The notes: generated from the sequence alone by a model not told the origin. DNA of 40,677 nucleotides from an uncultured Planctomycetota bacterium (GCA_937944855.1 CALFAY010000055.1:1-40677), one strand, 5' to 3'; positions 25,859 through 34,283 are shown, numbered from the stretch's first letter. Program-made: numbers and translations.

Positions 25859-26641
25859 TCACTGCGGCTTTTCCAAGAGCACCTCCTCGACGGTCTCCTT
25901 GAGAATGCGTTGCAGACCGGCGTTATCTTTGGATTCGAGGACCACGGCGCCGGCCTGCTTGACGCCCTCGAAGATCTGGGCCTCGATGTCATACGCAAGC
26001 AAAAACACCTTGACGTCATCGGTCAAGACACCTGCCTTGTTCCAGTTATTGCGTAAGGCCTGGACGACCAGCTCTGGGCGGACCCCGCGATTATTCTCTC
26101 CGTCCGTGAGTACAATGAGGGCCTTGTTCTCGACCCCGGCTTTGAGCAACTCCCGACTGCCAAGCACCATGGCATCGCCAATGGCCGTGGCGTTGCCAAT
26201 CTGCACCCGATCCACCGCCGCCTCCAGCACTGCCCGGTCGAACGGCCGCATGGGAACGATGATCTCAGCCTTGCCGCTGAAGCCGATCAAACCGACCTTA
26301 ACCACTTTGTCCGCGTTGGCAGGAGCATGGGTCCAGTCCTCGATTTGACGCAGGACCGTTTTTAACGCGGCCTTACTGCTCTGGATTTTCGGCACGCCTT
26401 GAACGAGGTCTTTCATGCTCGGCGACACATCCAGGCAGAACATGATACCGACCGAGCCTGACGGAGCCTGGCCGCTAAAAGCATCGGTCAGAGGCAGTTC
26501 GAACGACGGCGGTTGAGAAGTCTGATCTGCTCCACCTTGCGGCCCGCTGGAGGGTTTCCCACAGCCGCTGATGCAAACCACCTGAAACGTTAGCAAAGCA
26601 ATAATGCCTGAACGCAACATGGGCCGAATCTCTCTGTTCAT
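25859..26641 (-). CDS. VWA-domain lipoprotein
   Basis: A 260-residue protein starting with a type II signal peptide; the lipobox ISGC places the lipidated cysteine at C27. After a Pro/Ser/Gln-rich linker the von Willebrand A domain carries a complete metal-ion-dependent adhesion site: D71-V-S-P-S75, the Thr in GNATAIGDAM and the Asp in VLTDGENN. Such domains bind partner proteins through Mg2+. Its start overlaps the end of the SBP-OmpA gene by four bases (ATGA), so the two are translationally coupled and their products probably work together outside the inner membrane. Confidence 0.92.
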   Translation of the reverse strand: MNREIRPMLRSGIIALLTFQVVCISGCGKPSSGPQGGADQTSQPPSFELPLTDAFSGQAPSGSVGIMFCLDVSPSMKDLVQGVPKIQSSKAALKTVLRQIEDWTHAPANADKVVKVGLIGFSGKAEIIVPMRPFDRAVLEAAVDRVQIGNATAIGDAMVLGSRELLKAGVENKALIVLTDGENNRGVRPELVVQALRNNWNKAGVLTDDVKVFLLAYDIEAQIFEGVKQAGAVVLESKDNAGLQRILKETVEEVLLEKPQ

Positions 26642-28344
26642 TCCAAAGTGTAAAGTTGCACCTCGACGCGACGATTCTCCTCCGGCGGTGCTCCGGGGAT
26701 TGGCTCGTCCCAGCCGCGGCCATCCGTGTCAATCCGCATCGGATCGACGCCGTTCTCCACCAACACGGCTTTGACCGCCTCGGCCCGGGCCTTGGACATT
26801 TCGACGGCGCGTACGGCCTGCTTGCGGTAAAACGCCTCTCCCTGACGCTTGAATTCCGGAACCTGACTGTTATCGAGGTGCCCTCGCAACACCAGATAAG
26901 AGCCTGGTGCCAGTTTCAAAAGTTGAAGAAGATCCTTCAAAGCCCGTTGGTTGCCGGGGTCATTTAGGTCCAGCTTCGTGCTATTGGGTTCGAAAAGGAA
27001 GCGAATCTGCTTGGTCAACAGCGGGTTGCCTTCCAGGACCGTCTTCTTGTCTATTTCCTCGGACGGACCTAGCTCGATGACCTGCCCCGCATAGGTCCCG
27101 CCGCGTTCCAATTCCTCCAAGTACTTCCGATTGACCAGGCGCTCCGGAGGAACGGGATTCCGAATGATTTCCCGGCCATAGCAGTAAACTGCGGAATAGT
27201 AGATCTCGCTGAAAGTCCCGATCTTTCCGGGCTGGTTTGAAAAGAAGGCCAGGTTCTCCGCAAGGTTTGAAAGGTGGACATCCTTGAGCGATTCGCGGAA
27301 GTCCTCGACGGATTGATCGAAGGCCTTGGCGATGAGGGGCAAATAGGGTTCCGGATTCCTTCGCAATTCCTGAGTCGCCCACATGATCCCGTCCACCATG
27401 CCCTGCACCATCGCCGGATTGGCCTTGGCGAATGCTTGGTTGACGATAAGCACGTCGGCAATGATCAAGAGATTGCGATTGGTGGTCAGGAGCCGAACTT
27501 TATCGGGATGTTCCTTGGGAACGTCGTAGATGAACGGGTTCCACGTGACGCAGCCAGCCAGGTCTTTGCTACCAGCGGCGACGAAAGCCTTGAACAGTTC
27601 CGCAGCGTCCTCGGCCGTCTCGGTGAACAGCAGGTTGATGCGTTCGGGATCTCGGGAATCCTCCCAGCCTTTTAATGGCTTCAGTTCGATGCCGGCTTCC
27701 TGGGAGAGAAAGCGGATGAAGAAATCGGCCTCGGTCTGCTGAGCCACGGCGACAGTCTTGCCTTTCAATTGGTTGATACTGGTGATCTCCTTGAGCGTCA
27801 GAATGCCATCCCCGCCGCGCGAGAAGTCGAACTGCACCGGCACTTCGACCTTGAGCTGCGATCCGTAAAGGGCCAGCACGTCCACGGTGGTCGAAGAGGC
27901 ACCCATTTTGCCGCTGTTGAGGGCGCTCCAGCTTTCCGATTCGCCTTCGCTCAGCTTGATACGCAGTTTAAAACCGTGCTTGCGGGCGTAATAACTGTCG
28001 CTGTTAGGCTCCAGTCCGCCGTTGGCCAGGATCATCGGTGCGTAACCAGGCCAGTCGCTGAGTTCCACGTCGATGACGTCGCCCTGCGGCTTGTACTCGC
28101 CCGCAGGTTCCAGGGTGGGGATCTCACGGGCCGGGACGATCTTGGCGAGGATTCTCTGATCGACTGATGCCGTGGGTTGCGTCTGGGAATCCGTGGACGA
28201 TCCGGACTTGGTAGCACCGTTGGCGGCGTTGTTCGGTTTGTCCGCCTGGAAGTGCGTGTAGAAGCGGTAGCCGGCAAAGGCCAACAGACCGATCACAACC
28301 AGGCTCACGACGATGTAGAAGAGGACTGTCGGTTTGCCGTTCAT
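26638..28344 (-). CDS. NitT/TauT-type substrate-binding domain fused to OmpA domain, membrane anchored
   Basis: A 568-residue protein. One N-terminal membrane helix (about residues 8-28) and a Ser/Thr/Gln linker lead into a periplasmic binding protein of the NMT1/TauA/SsuA type (about 75-390; VELSDWPGYAPMILANGG, then LNSGKMGASSTTVDVLALYG and LKGKTVAVAQQTEADFF). The last about 130 residues form an OmpA-type peptidoglycan-binding domain: IRFLFEPNSTKLD, RGHLDNS, MSKARAEAVKAVLVENGVDP and NRRVEVQL. The design suggests a sensor or scaffold that links a ligand-binding module to the wall. No ABC permease or ATPase is present, so uptake is unlikely. It follows the amine oxidase gene by 40 bases and overlaps the VWA gene. 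Confidence 0.9.
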   Translation of the reverse strand: MNGKPTVLFYIVVSLVVIGLLAFAGYRFYTHFQADKPNNAANGATKSGSSTDSQTQPTASVDQRILAKIVPAREIPTLEPAGEYKPQGDVIDVELSDWPGYAPMILANGGLEPNSDSYYARKHGFKLRIKLSEGESESWSALNSGKMGASSTTVDVLALYGSQLKVEVPVQFDFSRGGDGILTLKEITSINQLKGKTVAVAQQTEADFFIRFLSQEAGIELKPLKGWEDSRDPERINLLFTETAEDAAELFKAFVAAGSKDLAGCVTWNPFIYDVPKEHPDKVRLLTTNRNLLIIADVLIVNQAFAKANPAMVQGMVDGIMWATQELRRNPEPYLPLIAKAFDQSVEDFRESLKDVHLSNLAENLAFFSNQPGKIGTFSEIYYSAVYCYGREIIRNPVPPERLVNRKYLEELERGGTYAGQVIELGPSEEIDKKTVLEGNPLLTKQIRFLFEPNSTKLDLNDPGNQRALKDLLQLLKLAPGSYLVLRGHLDNSQVPEFKRQGEAFYRKQAVRAVEMSKARAEAVKAVLVENGVDPMRIDTDGRGWDEPIPGAPPEENRRVEVQLYTLE

Positions 28345-28384
28345 TGGAGCCTTCTCCCTCGAAGCATTGCCCGAGGTGGGCCAG

Positions 28385-29854
28385 TCATTGGATTACCTTG
28401 TCGCGTTTGGCGATTCGTCTTGCCAGCGAAACTCCGGAGCACAGCGCGCCTTCCATGTATCCAACGAATGCGTAACAAGCGTGTTCTCCGGCGAAGTGCA
28501 GACGGTTCAATCCTTGATACAACAGCGGGCTGACGGTCGTGACTTCGCCCGGAGCCGGGAATGAGTATCCCGCGCCCGTCAAAGCGTCTCCCGGCCAATC
28601 GAAGAACGCTGACTTCACGAAATGCTCCCGGATGCCGGGGTATCTGCGCTCTAATTCTTCCAGATACTTCGCTTCGCGTTCTTCGGACTTCCAGGAGCGG
28701 CAAGTAGCTGCGGGCGTGCCGCCGCTGAAGCAGGTCAGACAGGCCGGTCCTTCGCCCGGCTGGTTGTCGGTGCCGTCCCAGGTCATGCTGACCGGCCCGT
28801 TACTGAGGCTGTACTGCGACAGCTTCTGCTCTTCCCAGAAGCGGTTCTTGACGACGGGGAAGAACTTCACGTTCACGCCCATTTGCGGCTTCAATGCGGC
28901 GGGAAGCGGCGGCACGAAGACGATGCGGTCCCACGTCGAGGGCGGCACCGCCAACACGACGTCGTCGGCGGTCAGGCTGCTGCCGTCTTTGAGCGTGACC
29001 GTGACAGCCTTGTCGCCGACTTCGATCTTGACCACGGCAGCATTGGTACGGACGCGGCTGGTCCCGATGGCCTCGGCCAGTTTGACCGCCAACTGCTGGT
29101 TCCCGCCTTCGCAGCGGTGCGTCTCCGTCTCGGTCCAGAAAGTCTCTACGCCGCCGCCTTTGATCTGAGTCAGCATTCCCAGGTAGCTCTGCTTGTCAAG
29201 GTCCACGCCGTTATCGGCTGTGAACGTGGCGGCGACGCCTTTCTTCACCGGCTCCGAAAAGTCCTGCTCGGCGAGCCATTGGGCCATGCTGCGGGAGTCG
29301 AGGGCCTTGGCATTCTCGGTCGCCCACGGCTGCTCGGCGTTCACATTGCGAGCATCGTCGTTGAGCCGTTTGCAGCCTTCCTCGATTTCCTCCCAGACCT
29401 TGTCCGACTCCTCCTTCGGCAGCTTTGTGCCGTCGAACACGATGGGAGCCTCGGCCTCCTCATCCTCGGTCATTTCGATGAGCTTGAGTCCGAAGCGGTC
29501 GGCGTAGGAGATCCAGTGTTTGTGGTTGGTGCCGATCAGTTCTCCGCCCAGCTCAATGTTTCGGCCTGGAGCGAGATTGTTGGAGGAGAGCACCCGGCCG
29601 CCCAGACGCGAACGAGCCTCGCAGACGGTGACGTTGTACCCAATGCTTTTCAGTTCATACGCGCAGGCCAGCCCGGCAAACCCGGCCCCGATTACGACGA
29701 CCTGTCGGCCTCCTGCGGCCCGACCGCAGCCGACGAGATTGCTCAACAGCAACCCCGCTCCAGCGGCGAGGGAGGCACGAAGCATCTCACGCCGCGTCGG
29801 CAGTTCTGAGCCATGTTTGCGTTTCCACGCTTGGGCGAATAAGGCGCGTCGCAT
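28385..29854 (-). CDS. Tat-exported FAD-dependent amine oxidase, putative lipoprotein
   Basis: A 489-residue flavoprotein. The N-terminus carries a twin-arginine motif (TRREMLRAS, R21-R22), a hydrophobic stretch and a lipobox LVGC (C43). The FAD-binding fingerprint is VVVIGAGFAGLACAYELKS followed by CEARSRLGGRV. The C-terminal FAD region reads LHFAGEHACYAFVGYMEGAL, usual in flavin monoamine oxidases. Substrates of the family are amines, polyamines or amino acids, oxidised to imines with H2O2 release; the one used here is unknown. AGGAG seven bases before the ATG at 29854 fixes the start. It lies in the middle of the PspA-headed gene run with gaps of 35 and 40 bases. Confidence 0.9.
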   Translation of the reverse strand: MRRALFAQAWKRKHGSELPTRREMLRASLAAGAGLLLSNLVGCGRAAGGRQVVVIGAGFAGLACAYELKSIGYNVTVCEARSRLGGRVLSSNNLAPGRNIELGGELIGTNHKHWISYADRFGLKLIEMTEDEEAEAPIVFDGTKLPKEESDKVWEEIEEGCKRLNDDARNVNAEQPWATENAKALDSRSMAQWLAEQDFSEPVKKGVAATFTADNGVDLDKQSYLGMLTQIKGGGVETFWTETETHRCEGGNQQLAVKLAEAIGTSRVRTNAAVVKIEVGDKAVTVTLKDGSSLTADDVVLAVPPSTWDRIVFVPPLPAALKPQMGVNVKFFPVVKNRFWEEQKLSQYSLSNGPVSMTWDGTDNQPGEGPACLTCFSGGTPAATCRSWKSEEREAKYLEELERRYPGIREHFVKSAFFDWPGDALTGAGYSFPAPGEVTTVSPLLYQGLNRLHFAGEHACYAFVGYMEGALCSGVSLARRIAKRDKVIQ

Positions 29855-29889
29855 GTTAGCACTCCTATGAGCCTGCAAATTGCAATCGT

Positions 29890-30192
29890 TTAGCCCTGGA
29901 ACCGGGTTTTCGGACGCGCCTCCTGGATGGCGTAAAACGTCTGCATCAGGTCGTAAACCGTCAGTTCGCATAGCAGGTCCGTGACCTTCGCGTGCAAGGC
30001 GTCGTCAAGTTTTGGCTCGATCTCCTTCATCAAGGCCACCAGCCGGGCCTCCTGAGCCTTCAACTCGGATTCTTCGATGATGCCGTCGCGCATCGCCTGA
30101 ACGAATGAATCGAGTTGCCGGGCACGCTGTTCGATCAGCGGAACCTCGGTCTTCTCGTCAAACCAACTGACTCGCTTGGATGCTGTGGACAT
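29890..30192 (-). CDS. Small helical protein of the PspA operon, function unknown
   Basis: A 100-residue, almost wholly helical, acidic protein with no signal or membrane segment. Recognisable blocks are EQRARQLDSFVQAMRDGIIE, EARLVALMKEIEPKLDDAL and LLCELTVYDLMQTFYAIQEA; I know no function or named domain for them. It starts 25 bases after the AAA ATPase gene and ends 35 bases before the amine oxidase gene. The frame is open to a TTG at 30228 that would overlap the ATPase stop, but the ATG at 30192 is the better start. It may be an adaptor or regulator of the neighbouring ATPase, by position only. Confidence 0.78.
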   Translation of the reverse strand: MSTASKRVSWFDEKTEVPLIEQRARQLDSFVQAMRDGIIEESELKAQEARLVALMKEIEPKLDDALHAKVTDLLCELTVYDLMQTFYAIQEARPKTRFQG

Positions 30193-30217
30193 GGACAAGC
30201 CTCGCTTTGGATCGAAC

Positions 30218-32002
30218 TCATTTCTCAAGGATCTGCCGCAACGCCACGAGGCGTTCCTGGAGCCGGGCGCGACTGTCGGGCTGGGCCAGACGCTCGCGCC
30301 ACCGGGGGGGCAGAAAGCTCAACTGCGTACACTCCAGGACCGCGGCGATCTCCTGCATTTCTTTTTCCAAGCTCTGGACCGAGGGCAGAAACTCGGAGAT
30401 GGCCCGTTCCAGGTCGGCCGCTTCCACGGTTTCCCTGCCTGCGCTGAGGCAGTCCCGCTTGGCGCCAAGAAGAATGCTTTCGAGGTCCGAGCCGCTCAAC
30501 CCCGGCACGAAGCGTACCGCGCTAAGGGCGTCGCTGGACAGCCTCACCTTGTTCTTTCGGCCCATGACCCGGAACATTTCGCGGAACTCGGTTTCGTCCT
30601 GCGGGTAGAACAAGGGAATGTGAACCTCCGCCCGACCCTGCCGCTTCAGATCGATCGGCAACAGGTCGGGCCGGCTGGTCAATAGCATCCAGATGATCTT
30701 TCCCCGATAACGGGTGTCGCCCATTTGATTGGCGATCATGGCAAAGACGCGGCTGGACGTGCCGGAATCACCGTCGGTCTGCCGGGTTCCCAGGGCGGCG
30801 TCGGCTTCGTCCACGAGCACTACCACGGGACCAAGCGAACGCAGCACGGTCAGGACTCTTTCCAGGTTGCCTTCGGTCTCGCCGACATACTTGCAGCGGA
30901 AGTTGCGGAGCTTGACGCAGGGAATGCCGATGGAGCCAGCGTAGCACTCGGCCAGGAAGGTCTTGCCGGTCCCGACGGGGCCGCAGATCAGATAGCCCAT
31001 CGGAGCGGCTTCAAGACGTCCCTGCGTGATGAGTTCTGCGTCCTGCCTGAGCCGTTGCTTGGCCGCTTCCTGGCCCACGACCAGATCCAAAGTGTGCGGC
31101 GGTTCCACGAACTCCAGCAGCCCCTGGCATTGCCGTTCGATGAGCGTTTTCTTGAGCTGCTTAAAGCGGGGAGCGTCAAGCCGACGCCCAGTCTTGCCCT
31201 GAGCCAGCAAGGTCTTGACACTGGTCAGACTCAGACCGTTGGACAGTTCCGCCAGTTGTGGGATGCTGAACTCGGTCAACCGGCTCAGATCCTGCCCGCG
31301 AGCCATCCAGGAGCAGAAGCGTTCGCGCTGGTTCCTGTCGGGCAGAGGAATCTCGACATCTTCGACGTGTTCGCTCTGGACCAGCCGGTCGTTGACCTCC
31401 ATGAGATTGTCGGCAATCAGGCAGAAGGCGACGTTGACCCGTTTCAAGTACGGATTTTTGGCCCAGCTGAGGAAACGGACCAGATGGGTGCCGTGGGCGC
31501 GAGCCATCATGGCCAGATCACCGTCTGGCACGAGCAATTGGCTGTACCCCAGAATGATGGCCAAGCTCTTGCGTCGGCTGGGGTCTTCTTCCAGCAGGTT
31601 GCGTTCCAGCAGCCGGTCGAGGAGCAGAAGCACCTGTTCCGGGTCGCGCGGCCAGGCATTCGGCTCTCCGCCGAGGCGGGGGGCCAGAAACTGCATCATG
31701 TTCTGGAGCCGTTTTGCGTTGTCGGCCAGAGGACGCAGCCCCCGGGCGAGATCGTAGTACAGCACCACGTCGAAGCGACCAAAAATCTGCGAGGCGAGAA
31801 ACTCCGAAAGGTTAAGGTATGCCTCGCCCACGTCAGTTTCGCAGCGAATCAGATCATGGACGTTGCCGTGGAGTATGAACAGCGACGTGGTGCCGGAATA
31901 GTACATGTCGGCCAGTTCCCTGGCCCAACTCGGATACCAGGCCGGCAGTTCCGCGGGGCGATCCGCGGCGGTAAGGGGAACGGTCTCCAACTCAACTGTC
32001 AT
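30218..32002 (-). CDS. AAA ATPase with degenerate N-terminal AAA-like half
   Basis: A 594-residue cytosolic protein. The C-terminal half is an active-looking AAA module: Walker A GPVGTGKT (about 339-346), Walker B VVVLVDEADA (about 393-402), a sensor/arginine region LTSRPDLLPIDLKRQGRAE and a helical lid. The N-terminal about 300 residues follow a similar order (LFILHGNVHDL, then a strand-like IAIILGYSQLL and an arginine-rich end) but lack a Walker A, so they may be an inactive AAA-like half. The protein resembles two-ring AAA chaperones or remodellers, not a transporter. Co-location with PspA fits the known pairing of PspA-type proteins with AAA ATPases. It follows pspA by 66 bases. Confidence 0.88.
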   Translation of the reverse strand: MTVELETVPLTAADRPAELPAWYPSWARELADMYYSGTTSLFILHGNVHDLIRCETDVGEAYLNLSEFLASQIFGRFDVVLYYDLARGLRPLADNAKRLQNMMQFLAPRLGGEPNAWPRDPEQVLLLLDRLLERNLLEEDPSRRKSLAIILGYSQLLVPDGDLAMMARAHGTHLVRFLSWAKNPYLKRVNVAFCLIADNLMEVNDRLVQSEHVEDVEIPLPDRNQRERFCSWMARGQDLSRLTEFSIPQLAELSNGLSLTSVKTLLAQGKTGRRLDAPRFKQLKKTLIERQCQGLLEFVEPPHTLDLVVGQEAAKQRLRQDAELITQGRLEAAPMGYLICGPVGTGKTFLAECYAGSIGIPCVKLRNFRCKYVGETEGNLERVLTVLRSLGPVVVLVDEADAALGTRQTDGDSGTSSRVFAMIANQMGDTRYRGKIIWMLLTSRPDLLPIDLKRQGRAEVHIPLFYPQDETEFREMFRVMGRKNKVRLSSDALSAVRFVPGLSGSDLESILLGAKRDCLSAGRETVEAADLERAISEFLPSVQSLEKEMQEIAAVLECTQLSFLPPRWRERLAQPDSRARLQERLVALRQILEK

Positions 32003-32068
32003 CGGGGGCTCCGCTCATTTGGATTTCCGGGCTTGCCCGGCAGAGGTCCGTCGGGACTGCTGGAACCG

Positions 32069-32812
32069 TCAGTTCTTCTGCTGCACCGCAGGTCCGAGAG
32101 TCTTTTCTGCCTCGGCCACCTTGGCGGTTTCCGGCGTGACCAGACCCATCTGGATCTCGAACTCCCGCAACGCCTGTTCCGCCAGGGCCGCTTCCATCGC
32201 CTGTTCGCGTTTGATCTCCTCGATTCCCTCGCCGGACAAGTCAGCGGCCACGCGGACGCGGGCGCGATTGCGGTCGATTTGGTCCTGAATGACGCGCTCG
32301 ATCTGGCCGAAGTCGGTGGTCACGTTGAAATTGAACTGCTGAGCCAGCAGGGCCAACTCCGCCTCCGCCTTGCTCATTTTGAGTTCAGCGTCGTATTTCT
32401 GAATTTTGTTGCGGATTTCTTCGAGTTTCTTGGCGGCGTGCTTGATCTTGGCCAAATTGTTGTTGTACGCCTCGTCGTGCATCCGAAGCTGGGCTTCGTT
32501 CTCCTCCAACTCCTTGCGTGCTTTCTGCAATTCCAGGGCGAATTTAGCTGCCGTGTCCCGGTCGCCAGCGCTCAGGTACGCCTTAACCTTGGCTTCCAAA
32601 TTGGTCACATGGCTGCGGTTGGACACCACCTGCCGGGTCACTCGTTCGACGAGAACACGGTATTGCTCCAGACCCTTGCGGCCCTCGGACAATTGTTCCA
32701 CCGCTTTGTCATACTCGTACTGCATCTGGGCGATCGGATCGGCCGTCCAGAACCAATTGGCGATTTTGTTCAATTGAGCTTTGAAGGCGCGCCAGATTTT
32801 GCCAAGGATCAT
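32069..32812 (-). CDS. pspA: PspA/IM30 (Vipp1) family membrane-stress protein
   Basis: A 247-residue ESCRT-III-like coiled-coil protein of the phage shock protein A family, which polymerises on the cytoplasmic face of damaged membranes. The N-terminal amphipathic segment (ILGKIWRAFKAQLNKIANWF) is followed by DPIAQMQYEYDKAVEQL and long helices through about residue 215. The C-terminus (about 215-247) extends past a minimal PspA. It is first in a seven-gene run. AAAGGAG eight bases upstream supports the ATG, and a TTGACG/TATCAA promoter candidate lies about 110 bases upstream. No pspF or pspBC gene is present. Confidence 0.92.
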   Translation of the reverse strand: MILGKIWRAFKAQLNKIANWFWTADPIAQMQYEYDKAVEQLSEGRKGLEQYRVLVERVTRQVVSNRSHVTNLEAKVKAYLSAGDRDTAAKFALELQKARKELEENEAQLRMHDEAYNNNLAKIKHAAKKLEEIRNKIQKYDAELKMSKAEAELALLAQQFNFNVTTDFGQIERVIQDQIDRNRARVRVAADLSGEGIEEIKREQAMEAALAEQALREFEIQMGLVTPETAKVAEAEKTLGPAVQQKN

Positions 32813-33138
32813 CGCAGTCGCTCCTTTACCGAGGTCGTGATCAGATCAATGCGGCCAAGAACCGGCGGGCGCCGTGCGGCGACCCTGTAGAACACTGTCT
32901 GCTGTGACTGGAAACCATTCCCTTGATACATTCGCTCGGCGCTTTCGTCAATTTGCAAATGAAAAGTATCTTGCCAAAAAACCGCGTCCACCTCGGAATT
33001 CGGTGAGCCGTCGCGCTGGGGAGCCTGCCGCGGCCGTCGGATCGAGTGGCAGAGTCGGCCCCGGCAGCGTACCATGATCGTAAAACCTGCTCTGTGAACA
33101 GGCGGGAAATCCGCCTGGGTCCGCGCGAGTCCATCGTT
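32813..33138. other. 326-base divergent region between pspA and ispG
   Basis: Holds the pspA ribosome site and promoter candidate. On the plus side the ispG frame stays open back to 33046 but without a supported start. I see no additional gene, and no clear promoter for ispG. Confidence 0.5.
32923..32951 (-). promoter_or_regulatory. Candidate sigma70-type promoter of the pspA operon
   Basis: Reading the minus strand, TTGACG (32951-32946) and TATCAA (32928-32923) are separated by exactly 17 bases, matching five of six and four of six consensus positions. It points toward pspA and predicts a leader of roughly 100 bases. No sigma54-type GG-N10-GC element is seen in the region. Confidence 0.45.
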
Positions 33139-34278
33139 ATGACGTACACGCACAACTTCCAACGCCACAAGACCCGCGAAGTCCGCGTCGGCGACAAGGT
33201 GCTGGGCGGCGACAACCCGATCTGGGTGCAGTCCATGACCACCACCGACACGCACGATGTCGAAGCGACTGTCGCGGAAATCCTCAAGATGGAAGAGGCC
33301 GGTTGCGAGATCGTCCGCGTTACCGTGCCCAAGCCGCAGGATGCCGCCGTCCTCAGCGAGATCAAACGCCGCATCCACATCCCGCTTGTGGCCGACATCC
33401 ATTTCGACTACCGCATGGCCCTGGCGGCGATGGAGCATCCGATCGACAAGATCCGCATTAATCCGGGCAACATCGGCGGTTACGACCGCTACCGGCAGGT
33501 GATCCGCAGAGCCAAGGAGCGCGGCATCGCCATGCGTATCGGCGTCAACGCCGGCAGCTTGGAGCGGGAACTGGTCGAGAAGTACGGCTTTCCCTGTCCG
33601 CCAGCGATGGTCGAGAGCGCCTTGCGGTACATTGAGATTGCCGAATCGGAGGGCTATTATGATCTGGTAGTGTCGCTGAAATCGAGCGACATCGTGACGG
33701 CCATCGAGGCGTATCGGTTGTACGCCAGACAAGCGCACTATCCGACGCACATCGGTATCACCGAGGCAGGCCAGCCTCCATATGCCATCGTCAAATCCGC
33801 CTGTGGACTGGCTCCGATCCTCCTGGAAGGCATTGGCGACACGATCCGGGTCAGCCTGCTGGCGAACAAGCGGGTCGAGATCGAGGCTGCCTACCACATT
33901 CTCCAGGCGACGCAACGCCGGGTCCGCGCTCCCGAGTTGATCGCCTGTCCCACCTGCGGCCGACTGGAGATCGACCTGAATAAGATCATGAACGAGTTGC
34001 AAGCCCGGCTGGGAGGTCGGACGACGCCGGTGAAGATCAGCGTTCTGGGCTGCGTGGTTAACGGACCCGGTGAAGCCCGCGAAGCCGATCTCGGAATCGC
34101 CGCCGGTCGCGGCAAAGGGATGATCTTCAAACGCGGAGAGATGCTTCGCACCGTCTCCGAGGCAGAAATGGTCGATGCTCTTCTCGAGGAGATCGAGAAG
34201 TGGGAGCAGGAGGAGATCGTTGCCGGACGGATCAAACCTGCCGCTGAGAACGGACGCAAGCCGTTGCCGCTGGTGTAG
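33139..34278 (+). CDS. ispG: 4-hydroxy-3-methylbut-2-en-1-yl diphosphate synthase
   Basis: Reductively converts methylerythritol cyclodiphosphate to HMBPP in the MEP isoprenoid pathway, using a 4Fe-4S cluster. The 379-residue, two-domain (bacterial short) form starts with YTHNFQRHKTREVRVGD and WVQSMTTTDTHDV, followed by the TIM barrel (VADIHFDYRMALAA, KIRINPGNIGG, GVNAGSLE). The cluster domain is intact, with cysteines in LIACPTCGRLEID and LGCVVNGPGEAREAD. The ATG at 33139 fits the family start; the frame is open to 33046 with no better site. It diverges from pspA and is followed by a palindrome at 34284-34300. Confidence 0.96.
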   Translation: MTYTHNFQRHKTREVRVGDKVLGGDNPIWVQSMTTTDTHDVEATVAEILKMEEAGCEIVRVTVPKPQDAAVLSEIKRRIHIPLVADIHFDYRMALAAMEHPIDKIRINPGNIGGYDRYRQVIRRAKERGIAMRIGVNAGSLERELVEKYGFPCPPAMVESALRYIEIAESEGYYDLVVSLKSSDIVTAIEAYRLYARQAHYPTHIGITEAGQPPYAIVKSACGLAPILLEGIGDTIRVSLLANKRVEIEAAYHILQATQRRVRAPELIACPTCGRLEIDLNKIMNELQARLGGRTTPVKISVLGCVVNGPGEAREADLGIAAGRGKGMIFKRGEMLRTVSEAEMVDALLEEIEKWEQEEIVAGRIKPAAENGRKPLPLV

Positions 34279-34283
34279 CCTGT

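Noticed and set aside
26638..28344. ABC-transporter operon
   Set aside because: The binding domain has no permease or ATPase gene nearby, and the AAA protein in the same run is a remodeller-type AAA, not an ABC ATPase.
30725..32890. 721-residue plus-strand open frame
   Set aside because: It lies opposite the AAA ATPase and pspA genes, whose motifs are intact. Its residues show no domain and follow the complement of GC-rich codons.
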